DNA of 64,000 nucleotides from Simmondsia chinensis (lineage: Eukaryota; Streptophyta; Magnoliopsida; Caryophyllales; Simmondsiaceae): NCBI GenBank assembly GCA_018398585.1, contig JAGTTD010000005.1, positions 7,743,355-7,807,354 on the forward strand, read 5' to 3'. The notes beneath the pieces were generated by a model, which was not told the origin of the DNA, made no database searches, and saw only the letters and a program-made list of their open reading frames with translations. Shown here piece by piece: positions 12,095 through 22,419 of this stretch. A program made the position numbers and the translations under genes. Position 1 is the first letter of the stretch. Each line of letters starts with the position of its first letter.

Positions 12095-13065
12095 ATAGGC
12101 GTAACTTCTTATTTATGAAGAGTTATGGATCAAATTTTACGTCAAAATGAAACTCTTGAAGTGCTATACACACCTATAGAAGGTTTTTGAACTTTTGAAA
12201 AAAAGAAGTACATGAAGGAGCTAGATGCAAGTGAGTCATATCATTTATCTTACAATTTAAAACAGATGTAACTTTCAATCCGTGAAGAGTTACAGACCAA
12301 AATTTATATCAAAACAAAGCTCTTGAGAATCTCTAGGTATCCATATAAATTTTTTTATGTTTGATGACAGAAAGTACCTAAAAAAGGCTTTTGACGAGCT
12401 AGATGCGCACTAAGTGCACAACTTATCTTAAAATTTAAAAAGGACATGACTTTCCATCCGCGAAGAGTTATAGATCAAATTTTATATCAAAATGAAGCTC
12501 TTGAGGAGCTATAAGCAGCTATATTAAATTTTTGAATTTTTGATGATAGAAAGTACCTGAAAAAGGCTTCTGGCGAGATAGACTCGTACTAGGAGTACAA
12601 CGTACCTTACAAATTAAAACGGACATAACTTTCCATCCACGAAGAGTTACGGATCAAATTTTATATCAAAACTAAGTTGTTGAGGAGCTCTAAGCATCTA
12701 TGTAAAGTTTTTGAATGTTTGGTGATAGAAAGTACCCGAAAAGGCTTTGGGAGAGCTAAATGCGGGTACGGCATATAACGCACCTTACAACTGAAAATGG
12801 ACATAACTTTCAATCTGTGAAGGGTTATAGATCGAATTTTATATCAAAACAAAGATATTGAGGAGCTCTAAGCACCTATTAAATTTTTTGAATGTCTGGT
12901 GACAGAAAGCACCCGAAAAAGGCTTTGGTGAGCTAAACACAAGTACGCATATAACGCACCTTACAACTTAAAATGGACATAACTTTCAATTCGTGAAGAG
13001 TACTGGATCGAATTTTATGTCAAAATGAAGATCCTGAGGAGCTCTAAGTTCTTATCATGATTTTT
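12095..13065. repeat. About 175-bp tandem repeat, about 6 units
   Basis: The landmark ATAACTTTCAATCCGTGAAG recurs in variant form near 12109, 12270, 12445, 12625, 12804 and 12974, spaced 161-180 bp. Each is followed by a GGATCAAATTTTATATCAAA segment, a CTCTTGAGGAGCTCTA segment and a TGATGACAGAAAGTACC segment. Units are clearly diverged. The period is in the size range of plant satellites, but six units is far too few to call it a satellite array. Confidence 0.85.
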
Positions 13066-13224
13066 TAGAATTTTCGCCCTAAGAAAAAACGAAAAAGGGA
13101 CATAAAATGTGCAGCTATACTTAAACTTATTCAATCGAACTTTTTTTATAAATTTTCATTTAGACGGGCCTTCGTAGAGAGGGTCAAGAAATCCGTAAAT
13201 ACTAAAACTTACCTTGCTTGACCC

Positions 13225-14362
13225 TTAAAATGTTTGAATCTTCCAAGAAACATCAAGCCAGGCGTGAGCTTGCAAAACTCCACCTTCAGCTTTGTACTTA
13301 TACCCTTTAGACTCAAGAGTACCTAAAGAGATGAAATTCTTCTTCAAATCAGGAATATAGCGAACATCGCTCAAAACCCTGATAGTGCCATCGAACATCC
13401 TAAAACGAATTGTTTCTATACCTAGAACTTTGCATGAAGTATCATTACCCATCAAAGCAACTCCACCTCGAACTGACTCGTACGTGGAAAACCAATCCTG
13501 ATTGGGACAAACATGATAGGAGCAACCCAAATCCAAAATCTAACTTTTTCTCACACTGGACTAAGGTTCAGACACAGACAGTACATTACCATCAATCACA
13601 TCATCCATAACACTAGCTACTATGGATCTCTGGTCGGACTTGTTATCTGCTTCAAGTTTTCTCTTAAGCTTGTAACAGTCTTTCTTAATGTGCCCTTTCT
13701 TATGATAGTAGTTACAGGTTAGGTCTTGATGTCTAGACTTAGACTTGCTTCCACTATGATCATACTCAGTTCTCCTTCTCACAAATAAACCACTACCTAA
13801 GTTATAAACAGAATCAGATAATTCCCTATCTACTCGTTTTTTATTCAGTAGGTTTCTCTTAACTTCATCAACAGATGTGGTTTGTCTACCACCATAAATC
13901 ATGCTTTCGACAAAACCCTTATATGAAGTAGAGAGAGAACACAACAACAACATTGCCTGATCTTCATCCTTAGGAACATCATCCAATTCTTTCAAATCTT
14001 GAATAATTGAATTAAATTCATTGACGTGATTCTTAAGTGACGTACCTTTTGACATACGAAACATGAACAACTGACGCTTAACTGCGAGTTTTTTGGAGAC
14101 AGACTTGAAACAGAACATATCCTGCAATTTCTCCCACAACTCCTTAGCAGTCTTCACTTCCAGAACCTCTGTCAAAATGTCATCGGTAAGACACATCTGA
14201 ATTGTTGTGAGTGCCTTCTCATCTAACTGGTTTCTTCTCTTTTCCATCTAAAGCTTTCTTCAAGTCATTCTAAGTCAAGAGGCCCTTAACACGAACCTGC
14301 CATAAACTGAAGCTCTCTTGACCACCAAACTTCTCAACTTCAGACCCGATTGTGGACGTCAT
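13225..14362 (-). pseudogene. Tork-like Ty1/copia gag-protease fragment
   Basis: The minus-strand frame starts at an ATG (14362) just inside the primer-binding site. It encodes a copia Gag (pattern GGQESFSLWQVRVKGLL, then an RQLFMFRMSKGTSLKNHV segment), a zinc knuckle and the start of the protease. There is an in-frame stop near 14272 and a frameshift before 14247. The knuckle reads CNYYHKKGHIKKDC, with Tyr for the second Cys. The protease site reads DLGCSYH where the family has DSG. Similarity ends shortly after the protease, so integrase and reverse transcriptase are missing. The lineage call is from Gag resemblance. Confidence 0.85.
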
Positions 14363-14400
14363 AGTACCAAATCGAAATAAATAGGGCTCTGATACCAATT

Positions 14401-14995
14401 TGTAAGATAAATCTGGAACAAACTGATATACTTTGATACCAATTTATTAGGAAAATCTTTATGCGGAAGCGTAAACCCTGATCACTTGATTCGATTCAAA
14501 TAATATGACTCACACAAACGAGAAGTAAACAAAATAGGTGAAAGAAAGAATAAACAAGAAGAACACAATAATTTACGTGAAAACCCCTCTACAATCGAGA
14601 GGGGAGAAAATCAAGGGCGAAGATGGAGATCTTTATTGAACTTGAACGGAAGAATTACAATCACACTTCCTCATAACGAGATCTATGGAGAATTATAGAT
14701 CACTCTCTCTAAACTCTCGTAGCATTAGAATATATGAATTGGAGGAATTATGAAATCACCTCTCTCTCTTAATGATGGCGGCCTCACTCTGAAATTGGAT
14801 ACCTAAACTGAAACCCTAATAGGTCTATTTATAACCCTCGCGGAAAAATGACTCCCGATCGATCGGCCCTCTCTCGCCCAAAAACAGGTTTTTTTCACTT
14901 AAATCACCGGATCGATTGGACATCCCTCGATCGATCGGTGGCCCCTCGACTACCCTTAATTTCTAAATACATAAATTTGAGGCATAATCCTAACA
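14401..14995 (-). mobile_element. 5' LTR of the Tork-like copia fragment
   Basis: On the minus strand the LTR reads TGTTAGGATTATGCC through ATCTTACA (about 595 bp). The primer-binding site AATTGGTATCAGAGCCC directly abuts it at 14400-14384, consistent with initiator tRNA-Met priming. A second decayed GATACCAATT copy at about 14434 suggests a small internal duplication. I found no 3' LTR, so the element is truncated on its 3' side. Confidence 0.8.
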
Positions 14996-15146
14996 GTTTT
15001 TGCTGATACGCATGTGTTTCCCAAAAAAATAATATTTTCTAAATATCTTAACATTAATCAAGAAAATCAAGACCCAAATCAAATAAGAAAAAGACAATTA
15101 AACAAAAAGTTAAATTAGTAAAAGAGAATGAGAGAGAGAGAAATAC

Positions 15147-15163
15147 CTGTGTTCTTCATCCGT
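15147..15163 (-). pseudogene. Relic 3' end of a DIV-type MYB exon 1
   Basis: On the minus strand ACGGATGAAGAACACAG is followed by the donor-like GTATTT (15146 downward). It would encode TDEEHR, the end of the second MYB repeat's first exon in DIV-type genes (family pattern WTxEEHR/K), and the splice position matches that of the DIV-like gene at 52478. Intron-like sequence to the left (15000-15140) resembles that at 50230-50397. Nothing upstream resembles the rest of exon 1. It is short, so the evidence lies in the match of exon end, donor and flank together. Confidence 0.65.
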
Positions 15164-15238
15164 AGATATTAATGTTACTATGTATTATGGTGTGTATTAC
15201 GTACTCAATGTTTTTTTTTTTTTTTTTGATACGCATAT

Positions 15239-15421
15239 TGTACTCCATGTGTATTGCCAGGATTACTGTGCTTTCCATGCTCTTACGTTGGGGGTCCTCG
15301 GAGACAATCTTTCTTCAGGGTATTACCCTTAAGGGGTAAAGCTGCGTACATCAAACCCTTCCCCGACCCTACTTATGCGGGAACCCTTGTGGCACTAAGG
15401 TTGCTGTTGTTGTTGTTGTTA
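15239..15421 (+). mobile_element. 5'-truncated RTE LINE (3' UTR only)
   Basis: The 183-bp insert ends in TTG repeats. It includes about 50 bp upstream of the shared tail that matches the 3' UTR of the RTE LINE at 37.4 kb (ACTCCATGTGTATTGCC and CATGCTCTTACGTTGGGGG against its counterpart), so it derives from the LINE rather than the SINE. A 13-bp target-site duplication TTGATACGCATAT lies at 15226-15238 and 15422-15434. Confidence 0.85.
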
Positions 15422-15434
15422 TTGATACGCATAT

Positions 15435-17164
15435 CTTTCTATCATACTTGATACTATTGTAAGATTGGATCTTTGTAATTAGAGTTAGTACTAGTCAATT
15501 ATGCTTAACTAACTAATTGATGGTTGTTAAGTAATTAGACTAAGTACAAAAGGGTTAGTTGTTGCAAGAAGTATCTAGATATGATACAATCTATTTAGAT
15601 TGTATTTAAATTTAGGGAAAAAAATATACGACAAGAAAATATTATAGAGAAATACTAGAAGAAGAGTAGAAGAGAGTAAAAGACGAGAGATTAATGAGAA
15701 GAGAGAAAAAGAGTTTAGGAGAAAATTGAAAGAATTGTTATGATTCTTATTATTACTGAAATGATCATCGCATTACTATTAGTACAACTTTACTTACTTT
15801 GCTGCTAATTGTAAGTAATTAGTTCTAACAAATAACGCGAATACCAACTAACTATGTCTAATTTTTCTAGTAGTAATTAATTGTCTCTTTTACTTATATC
15901 AAAATATTGATAAAATATCGTATTCTCTCTTCCTCTAGAATTTTCTAACTTCTCCCTCGCTCTAGCTCTCATCTTCTTCCTCCCTCTAATGAAGCCCAAT
16001 AATTGGCAGATGGGGCTTGGCTGTTTGATAGCTTGACGTGATCCTGGGCGAGGCGAGCTACGGATAAATGTGGCTAAAGATGTGCGGTTGGAGATATGGT
16101 TGGAGGAGTTTGTCATCTTTTACGATACTTAATTAGTAGATTATAGATAATTATTAATATTTATTTGTATTTATCTTTAAATTTTTTATTCATCTTTTAT
16201 CTTTTAAGTGTTTTAGGTAGATAAATATGGGGGAGGTTAGGTAAGACTTCTTCACTATTTAAACAAGAGGAAAACTAGGAGTAATTTTGCATTCAATTTT
16301 TAGTTTTAATTTCAAGAGTTTCTGGGGTTTTCTCTCTTTCTCGGTTTTGAGAGATTGAGTGACTTTTTCCTCCTTGTTTTATTATTTTCGTAATAAAATT
16401 AAAGAAAAGGCTATTGAATCTTCCCGTTCCCAAATTTTTCATACTACGCGCTGCATTACCCTCACTCTCATTCTCTTTCTCTCTTCTCCTAAACCCTACT
16501 TTTTCCTGCTTCAATCACTTACACAGAAGCAAATCCATGACACTTTACTGATATAACTACAAAATAAGTTTATATCAAACTAGTTATTATCATTTGTCAT
16601 CAAAAATAAAATCTTCTAACGATTGAATAAATAATCAAAAAGATTATGTCATAAATTAAAAAAAAAAATTTTGATTTCACATGCAATTAAATACAAGAAA
16701 AAGAAAACGAGAGAGAAAGAATTGATAAAATTGATAAACGATAAAGATATGCATAAATAAAGCTGAATCACATACATTATAAAATAATTCGATTATGGAA
16801 AATATTAAATGAATTTTGTATGTTTATGATTTATGTTGTTGATTTTTTTTTATTTGTAAATTGTACATATGGTATTGTCTCTGAACGTTGTATTTTTGAG
16901 AAATTTAATTCACGTGCTAATTTTCAAGAAAGTAGATATTTATGTTTAGTTGTCATTATAGAAAAATAAAACTTCTCAGAATTTTGAACTTGCCTAGCGT
17001 CCTCTGTAAGTAAATTCTCATGTAACAACGAAATTGAAACTTTTCAAGAATTTTGTTTCTCATAGTTTGCCAATTTTTTGGTGACCACCCCACATTATAC
17101 GAATACTAAATCTTGTGTTACTTCCTAGTAAACAAACAATTTCTTATATTATGTAATTTACAAC
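15435..17164. other. Duplicated DIV-locus flank, no gene
   Basis: AT-rich DNA. The part at 16575-16700 (TAGTTATTATCATTTGTCATC, then GATTTCACATGCAATTAAATAC) matches the DIV-like intron at 52163-52265. Together with the relic exon end and copy B it forms a paralogue of the 50-55 kb locus. No intact coding exon remains. The minus-strand frames at 15877-16514 have no recognisable domain. Confidence 0.6.
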
Positions 17165-17615
17165 TCTAATTTATACATTCAATACCGACTAGTTTGATGA
17201 GAATTAATTTTTTTTTAAATCTATTTTATTTTATTGTATTGTTATATGCATAAATTAGGGAGATAGATACATTAGACTTCCATTTGGGAATATAGTTTGA
17301 TGGTGTATGAAACTCTTGTTTATAGATTCATATACCAAATAGTTTAATTTTATATGCCATTTTTAAGAAAAATAGATTATAGAAGAGCAAACTCCGTCTT
17401 AAATAATTACTTATCTAAATGACTTGATATAAATATATACGGTACTAGTTATCAGATAATAAGAACACAATAAAAAATTATTATTTTATAATTTTAAAAT
17501 AATTTTGTTACCATCTGTTTTGGTACAATTTTACTTTTTTTTGCATGTTAAGTGTTAGACCGACCTACAATTTGGACTCGTTGGGACCCCTCTAATACTT
17601 AAATCAGTATAAGTC
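17165..17615. repeat. Dispersed repeat, copy B
   Basis: Closely matches copy A (359-1000) over most of its length, and carries the uninterrupted site that corresponds to the tail insertion in copy A (AATAATTACTTATCTAAATG). It lies about 2 kb to the right of the relic exon end at 15.15 kb, as copy D lies about 2 kb to the right of the DIV-like exon 1 end. Confidence 0.8.
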
Positions 17616-18947
17616 TAAAATAAAAGTATTAGAATAAAAATAGAACAAAATAAAATACTAAAATAGTAAAAGGGAGAGAGCGAGAACCGAGAGAAGTAAG
17701 GGTGTCAAAAAGGGTAGCTAGCTTGTGTTTTCTGTTATAGTTCTCGGCTCACGTTGGTGGTTTGCGAACCCGAGTGGTGGAAACATTCCACCCTTCTTGT
17801 CCAGCCAAGGTTCAGGGATGTTGTGTTTGCCCATCTCTGGTGGTTCTGAATCTGCCCTTGGGCGCAGTGGTAGGGTCGGACATAAACGAGCTGCCCAAGC
17901 AGACACTTAGAACCCCCAAATTCTAGGGACCCCAAATTTTTGAAATTGTGGTCTTTAAAATATTAATTATAAATATTAATAAGTTTTGCAACTAGAATTT
18001 CTATAATCTATTGTATATAAGGGGCCCCACTTGAAACATTTGCTTGGGGCCCCAAAAATGTCACGACCGGCTCTTGGGGGTGGTGGTGGTCTAGCGAGAT
18101 GTGATGCCCTGGTTGTATTTGGGCTTGATCACTTTATTTTGTATTACGTCCAACCTTCAGGATACCTATATATTATAACCAAGTTCTGATACTATCTATG
18201 ACCCGATTTGTGCACTGTAATGACCTATTATGAATTAGGGCTTTCATATTCAGTGGGTGATTTTTAATAGGTAGTATCAGAGGCCTCAACACCACTTATC
18301 GTTATTCGGTATTTATACCAAACTACTTATATTCTTTTGGGCATTATCATATTTTCTGTTTTTGTTATAAATTGAACAAGCCAATGATCTTTTAATTATC
18401 GAAAGAAAAAGCAAATAATATTTTCTTGGAGAAAGTTGCAAAAGCAACAAATGAGAGATCAAAGGCAATAACAAACAAAACCAGACCTCATTTGGTATGA
18501 AGGAAGTAACAGCAAATAAAAATTCATGATAAGTATAGATTTTGGTTCTTGTTTGACTGACACTTAGCTAGCAAAATATCAAAAGTAAAAATTGCTTGTA
18601 ATTTTCAATTCCTTCAAAATGTAAGATGTAACTTATCTAGCCAGCCTCCTCCATGTAAATTCCAATTCCTTTGTTTTTAATTAGCTTCTGCAATGAAATT
18701 CTATTTCCCATTTCGACAACCAAACATATCTTTTACCCACTTTTTAGAAAACTAACATAGGAATTGAATTCCCAAAAAATATAACTTCCTGGAAGAATTT
18801 AGTTTATGGAACAACCAAATAAGGCCCTAGTGTAACACCATGCGACAAATGGACGTGTTGACATTTTGAAAAACAGCACACTCTAGATTTTTAAAAAAGA
18901 AAATTATTTATCCAGATAACTTGAGTAGGTATATATACTATACTGTG
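17616..18947. other. No gene recognised
   Basis: Intergenic DNA. A segment at 17900-18080 has a CCCCCAAATTCTAGGGACCCC block and, about 100 bp on, two GGGGCCCC palindromes (GGGGCCCCACTTG and TTGGGGCCCCAAAAATG). I have seen such sequence in plant genomes as a transposon fragment but cannot classify it. Confidence 0.4.
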
Positions 18948-19070
18948 TGGGGGCGTAAATGAGCCCAGCACTGCCTTGTTCAAATTGGAGCTTGATAAGT
19001 CTCTTCGAGCTTGAGTTTGATCCAAGCTTTTATCAAGCTTTAGAATCTTTGTCTGAGTTCGATTCGATAA
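18948..19070. mobile_element. Fragment related to the hAT-like element at 50.7 kb
   Basis: GGGGGCGTAAATGAGCCC at the left end, followed by repeated GAGCTTG and CAAGCTT words, resembles the subterminal part of the element at 50695-52162 (GGTGTAAATGAGC). Only one end is visible, so it is a decayed or truncated copy. Confidence 0.45.
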
Positions 19071-19189
19071 GATTTTAACGTGTTTGATACTTAGCTAGAT
19101 TCCACTTCGCTCATTAGCCCAAATAATGTATTCAACTTCTATAGACATTTGATCGAACAAAATTAACCATAAAAAACCTAGGACTTGGG

Positions 19190-19790
19190 GCACGCTATCT
19201 TACCAATCACCCTTCCTAGGTTTAATATTAGAAGCAGCCTCAATCTGGTTGATCTGAGATCATACACCTAGTGACGCAAGACCATTCGAAAAGCATATGT
19301 TTGGCAAGGATAAAAGCACTCATTGGTCTATAAGTAGTTTGACAAAAAATCTTACCATTTATGCCCTTCTAGATTTGTCGAACTACGGTAATGAATCTAA
19401 GCATCCAACTATTATCTTGACCATCCCTTAGATTTTTCTGATCTTAAATTCCTCCTTTGATCAATTTGGACCCAACCCATATTACATGCCTCATTCTAGA
19501 TATTCTTGGATATCGGTCATTCAAAAAATAGATGATCAATACTTTTAATTCTCTCCATTGGCACCTAAGACAAATACCAATCCCTTAAATTCATCTCTTG
19601 ATAACTTACAACCCAACCGCTAAACCATCATAATTCAAAATTTTCCATAAGGAGACTTTCATGGTATTCAAATAATGAATCCAGCAACTGAGTTTTGATC
19701 CATCCAATTAACCTTCATACTTCATAATACATCTCCTTGCATGCATGAGTTCAATTAAGAGTGTTAAGAGTTCTATTGGAGCCTTTTGTT
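19190..19790 (-). pseudogene. Remnant of an L1-type LINE ORF2 C-terminal part
   Basis: On the minus strand, frames that switch several times yield pieces like SIDHLFFE followed by PISKNI and NEACNMGWVQID. These resemble the zinc-binding region downstream of reverse transcriptase in plant L1 LINEs (family pattern C..C, HLFF.C, then W). A preceding CLRCQW segment fits the first cysteine pair in another frame. Stops and frameshifts are frequent. No ends can be placed. Confidence 0.5.
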
Positions 19791-21079
19791 AACCCTCCAC
19801 TCATATCAAGATTCCAAATTGCTTTTCCCCTACTCTTGCGGTCTTTCTAGGGCTCCGCTATAGTAGGTGCTCCGGCTTATACTAAGAGCTTTACTGAGAA
19901 TTTTCTCTCTATTTATCGAAAAAATATTAAGATTCCAAATTAAAATATCAAGTATATTAAAAGAAAAATTGGAAGAAGTATTAAAACATCAAAAATTATG
20001 TGCCTTGGCTGTGACCAACATTTATAAAGGGAGGCATAACAATTTCACTCTATTGAGAACAATATATATATGAGATAATTTTCAGCAATGCACAAAACTC
20101 TCATAACATTAATAAATATATGTAGCCATGCACTAAACTTGAGTACACCATAACCTAAATTGAATCAACATAATTCTCAACTTTATTATTAAAAAAAAAA
20201 AAAAAATCATATCGAAACTAGACTCCCCATATATGTCTCATTGCTTGCCCTAGAATGACAATGTTTCGATAATAGCATAACGATTAAGAGAATCATAACG
20301 TAACAAAAGGGGATAAATCTACGATGATCTTGATATTTTTAACATAAATTTTCTTGAAAACAGAAATCAAGAGGTATTCAAATTGGACATCATAGTGCAA
20401 ATCACCAGTAATTTGTATAAAGCTAGGCCATCATGAACGGTTTTGATCATCAAAATCGGATCTATATCTATGATATTTTGGTCAAACTACAAACTTGTAT
20501 AAAGCCACCTCGATCGTGGACCATTATCTAAGCGAGGTAATTTTACCGTCCAGCTTTAATCACCGTGCACATTTAGACTTCAATTTTTGCCCATGTCTTA
20601 ATTTTTATTTTCTCTATGTCCCTTGCTTCTTTCACAAGGAAGACAATGTACCACTTGCATGATTTCTTCATCTTCCTTACTTATCAAAAACAATTCACCA
20701 TTAAAGAGGAGGAAGATAGCTTTTAACGTACTCTTATTTTGATATATGTCTACAAAAGAGTTATAAATGAATTAACATTATTTAACAATCGAGTCAAACA
20801 GATAAAGATATAAAAAATTACAATTAAAATAAAAAATAAAATTATTCAAATTCTTTCAAAGATTTACTTTTTTCTTCTTAACCCCCAACCTATGGGGAAA
20901 AAAAGGGAGTAAAAGGACAAATAGGTCAAACTATAGTAAAAATTTATTATTCATTATCTATTTACTTTTATCACATTATCGAACGGCAGTGATTTGTCTA
21001 ATAAAAAATGTCAAAATCAAAATGAATGCATGCACAAAACCCTAAAACAAAACAAAGATCCTAATTCTTGAAGAATCAT
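19791..21079. other. No gene recognised; 3' flank of the RAD-like gene
   Basis: AT-rich DNA with no supported coding region. The segment just left of 21080 would be the 3' UTR and downstream region of the RAD-like gene on the minus strand. No clear polyadenylation signal stands out. Confidence 0.45.
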
Positions 21080-21409
21080 TTACTTGTCCTCTCCTTTCTC
21101 ATCATCATCCACAGTGTGTTCCCCAATCGCCGCCGTGCCCCGCTCCGTCTCTTCCTTGTCCTCCGCGTATTCCGGTAACGGAACGAGGCCAGCCTCGATC
21201 AACGCCACGTCGTAAATCAGCGCCAAGTAGTGCTCCTCCACCTCCACAGGCGACTTTCCAGGGAGGCGCGAAGCGATGTTTTGCCATCGATTGTCGGTGC
21301 CTTCAGGGTACACTAAGATTAGGGATTCGAAAAGCTTGTTCTCCTCCCGCGTCCACGACACCGCCGACGACGGCTTTTGTGTTGCCGGCGGTGGTTGTTC
21401 CGACGTCAT
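21080..21409 (-). CDS. RADIALIS-like MYB-related (single SANT/MYB domain) protein
   Basis: An intact 109-residue frame encodes one SANT/MYB domain at about residues 16-66. The core aromatic residues W19, W42 and Y61 are in place, within SWTREENKLFE, DNRWQNIASRLPGKSP and VEVEEHYLAL. The conserved extension LIEAGLVPLPEY follows, then an acidic tail rich in E, D and T. Length and order fit the RAD-like family, small nuclear proteins that in snapdragon antagonise DIV-type MYBs by binding their partners; here the role is inferred from family only. The ATG at 21409 gives the usual short N-terminus. A GA-rich leader and a TATA-like box lie upstream. The last codon and stop (AAGTAA) coincide with a donor-like AA|GTAAATG, placed like the DIV-type exon-1 donor, so a spliced form cannot be excluded. 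Confidence 0.9.
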   Translation of the reverse strand: MTSEQPPPATQKPSSAVSWTREENKLFESLILVYPEGTDNRWQNIASRLPGKSPVEVEEHYLALIYDVALIEAGLVPLPEYAEDKEETERGTAAIGEHTVDDDEKGEDK

Positions 21410-21447
21410 TGTGAGTTTGCTAAGTCTTGCAATGCTAGTAGTCCGCG

Positions 21448-21551
21448 GTTAATCCTCTCCCTCTCTCTCTCTCTCCCTGTCTGTGATTCAGTTATTTTCT
21501 TTCTTTTACTTTTTGAAGTAATACACGGCAAGGGAAAATTGATTATATATA
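21448..21551 (-). promoter_or_regulatory. Possible promoter and GA-rich leader of the RAD-like gene
   Basis: Reading towards the gene, TATATATAA at 21551-21543 lies about 135 bp upstream of the ATG, followed by a GA-rich tract (21480-21448). The DIV-like gene has the same arrangement. AT-rich DNA makes TATA-like matches common, so this is tentative. Confidence 0.4.
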
Positions 21552-21667
21552 AAAAAAAGAGTAATATATAAGGGTAATTACATATTTATAATTAATATTT
21601 AATATATTAATTTTTTAGTTTATAAATTTTATAAAATGATATTTTTGTCCAAGAGTTACATGCATGT

Positions 21668-21893
21668 TAAGCGTGATCCCATTAGAACTCCGAAGTTAAG
21701 CGTGTTTGAGCGAGAGTAGTACCAAGATAGGTGACCTCCTGAGAAGTCCTCGTGCACCCCTCAGGTTGGGAATACTCGGAAACAGTCTCTTTTCGGGGTA
21801 ATGCCTTGAAGGGGGAAGGCTGCGCACATCCATCCCCCCAGACCCTGCTTAAGCGGAAGCTCTTGGGGCACTGGGAATGTTGCTTTAATTATG
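21668..21893 (+). mobile_element. SINE with 5S rRNA-like head and RTE-like tail
   Basis: The first 93 bp (21668-21760) match the 3' three quarters of plant 5S rRNA: GATCCCATTAGAACTCCG, AGTTAAGCGTGTTTGAGCG, AGTAGTACCAAGATAGGTG and GACCTCCTGAGAAGTCCTCG. This covers the segments that hold the internal promoter of 5S genes. The remaining 133 bp (21761-21893) begin TCAGGTTGGG and run through CTCGGAAACAG to GGGAATGTTGC, the tail shared with the RTE LINE at 37.4 kb. TGCATGT at 21661-21667 and 21894-21900 is a likely target-site duplication. Relative to the copy at 28.4/34.0 kb the head lacks about 28 bp at its 5' end. Confidence 0.85.
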
Positions 21894-21900
21894 TGCATGT

Positions 21901-22330
21901 AATAAAGTAGTCCAAATGGCTGGCGGTGTACAAGGGCGTAAAATAGGCATTTTATCCAACTCTTTGTTGTTAATAGTGTCACGACTTCACAACTTTGCGG
22001 TTCGTGTTGAGAGAAGAGAAATAGCGAGGGGATATTAGGTTTACCTACAATAATGGCAAGTTTTATACCTTTTTTACTGTCATTTGGATTATTTTATTAA
22101 GGATTTTTTCAAACTGTGCACAAAGGGCAGATGATAACAGGCATTAATTGCACATTAAATATTTTTTTTGAAAAATTAACTCATTGTTATGAAATTTTGA
22201 TCCCATAATTAATGCAATGCATTTTAATCAGTAGATATTGTATAAATTTTATAAAATTATAATAATATCCTATATTATTGCCTCAAAATAAGATAACTTA
22301 TGAATACTTAATAGCTCTTATCATGTATCG
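21901..22330. other. No gene recognised
   Basis: AT-rich DNA between the 5S-headed SINE and the 3' end of the L1 LINE. Nothing else could be supported. Confidence 0.5.
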
Positions 22331-22419
22331 TTTTTTTTTATCAGAAAAGCCCGAAGGTAAAACTAAGTATTACTGTCAAACAAAAAAGCCCTCAAAATAG
22401 AGGGGGGAGGGGAATCAAC

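Noticed and set aside
17900..18080. tRNA-derived SINE suggested by GGGCGCAGTGGTAGGG
   Set aside because: It looks like an A box, but no B box at the right distance, no tail and no duplication were found.
21668..21760. A 5S rRNA gene
   Set aside because: The 5' quarter is missing, there are several substitutions, no array or terminator is present, and the segment is fused to a retroposon tail with target-site duplications.
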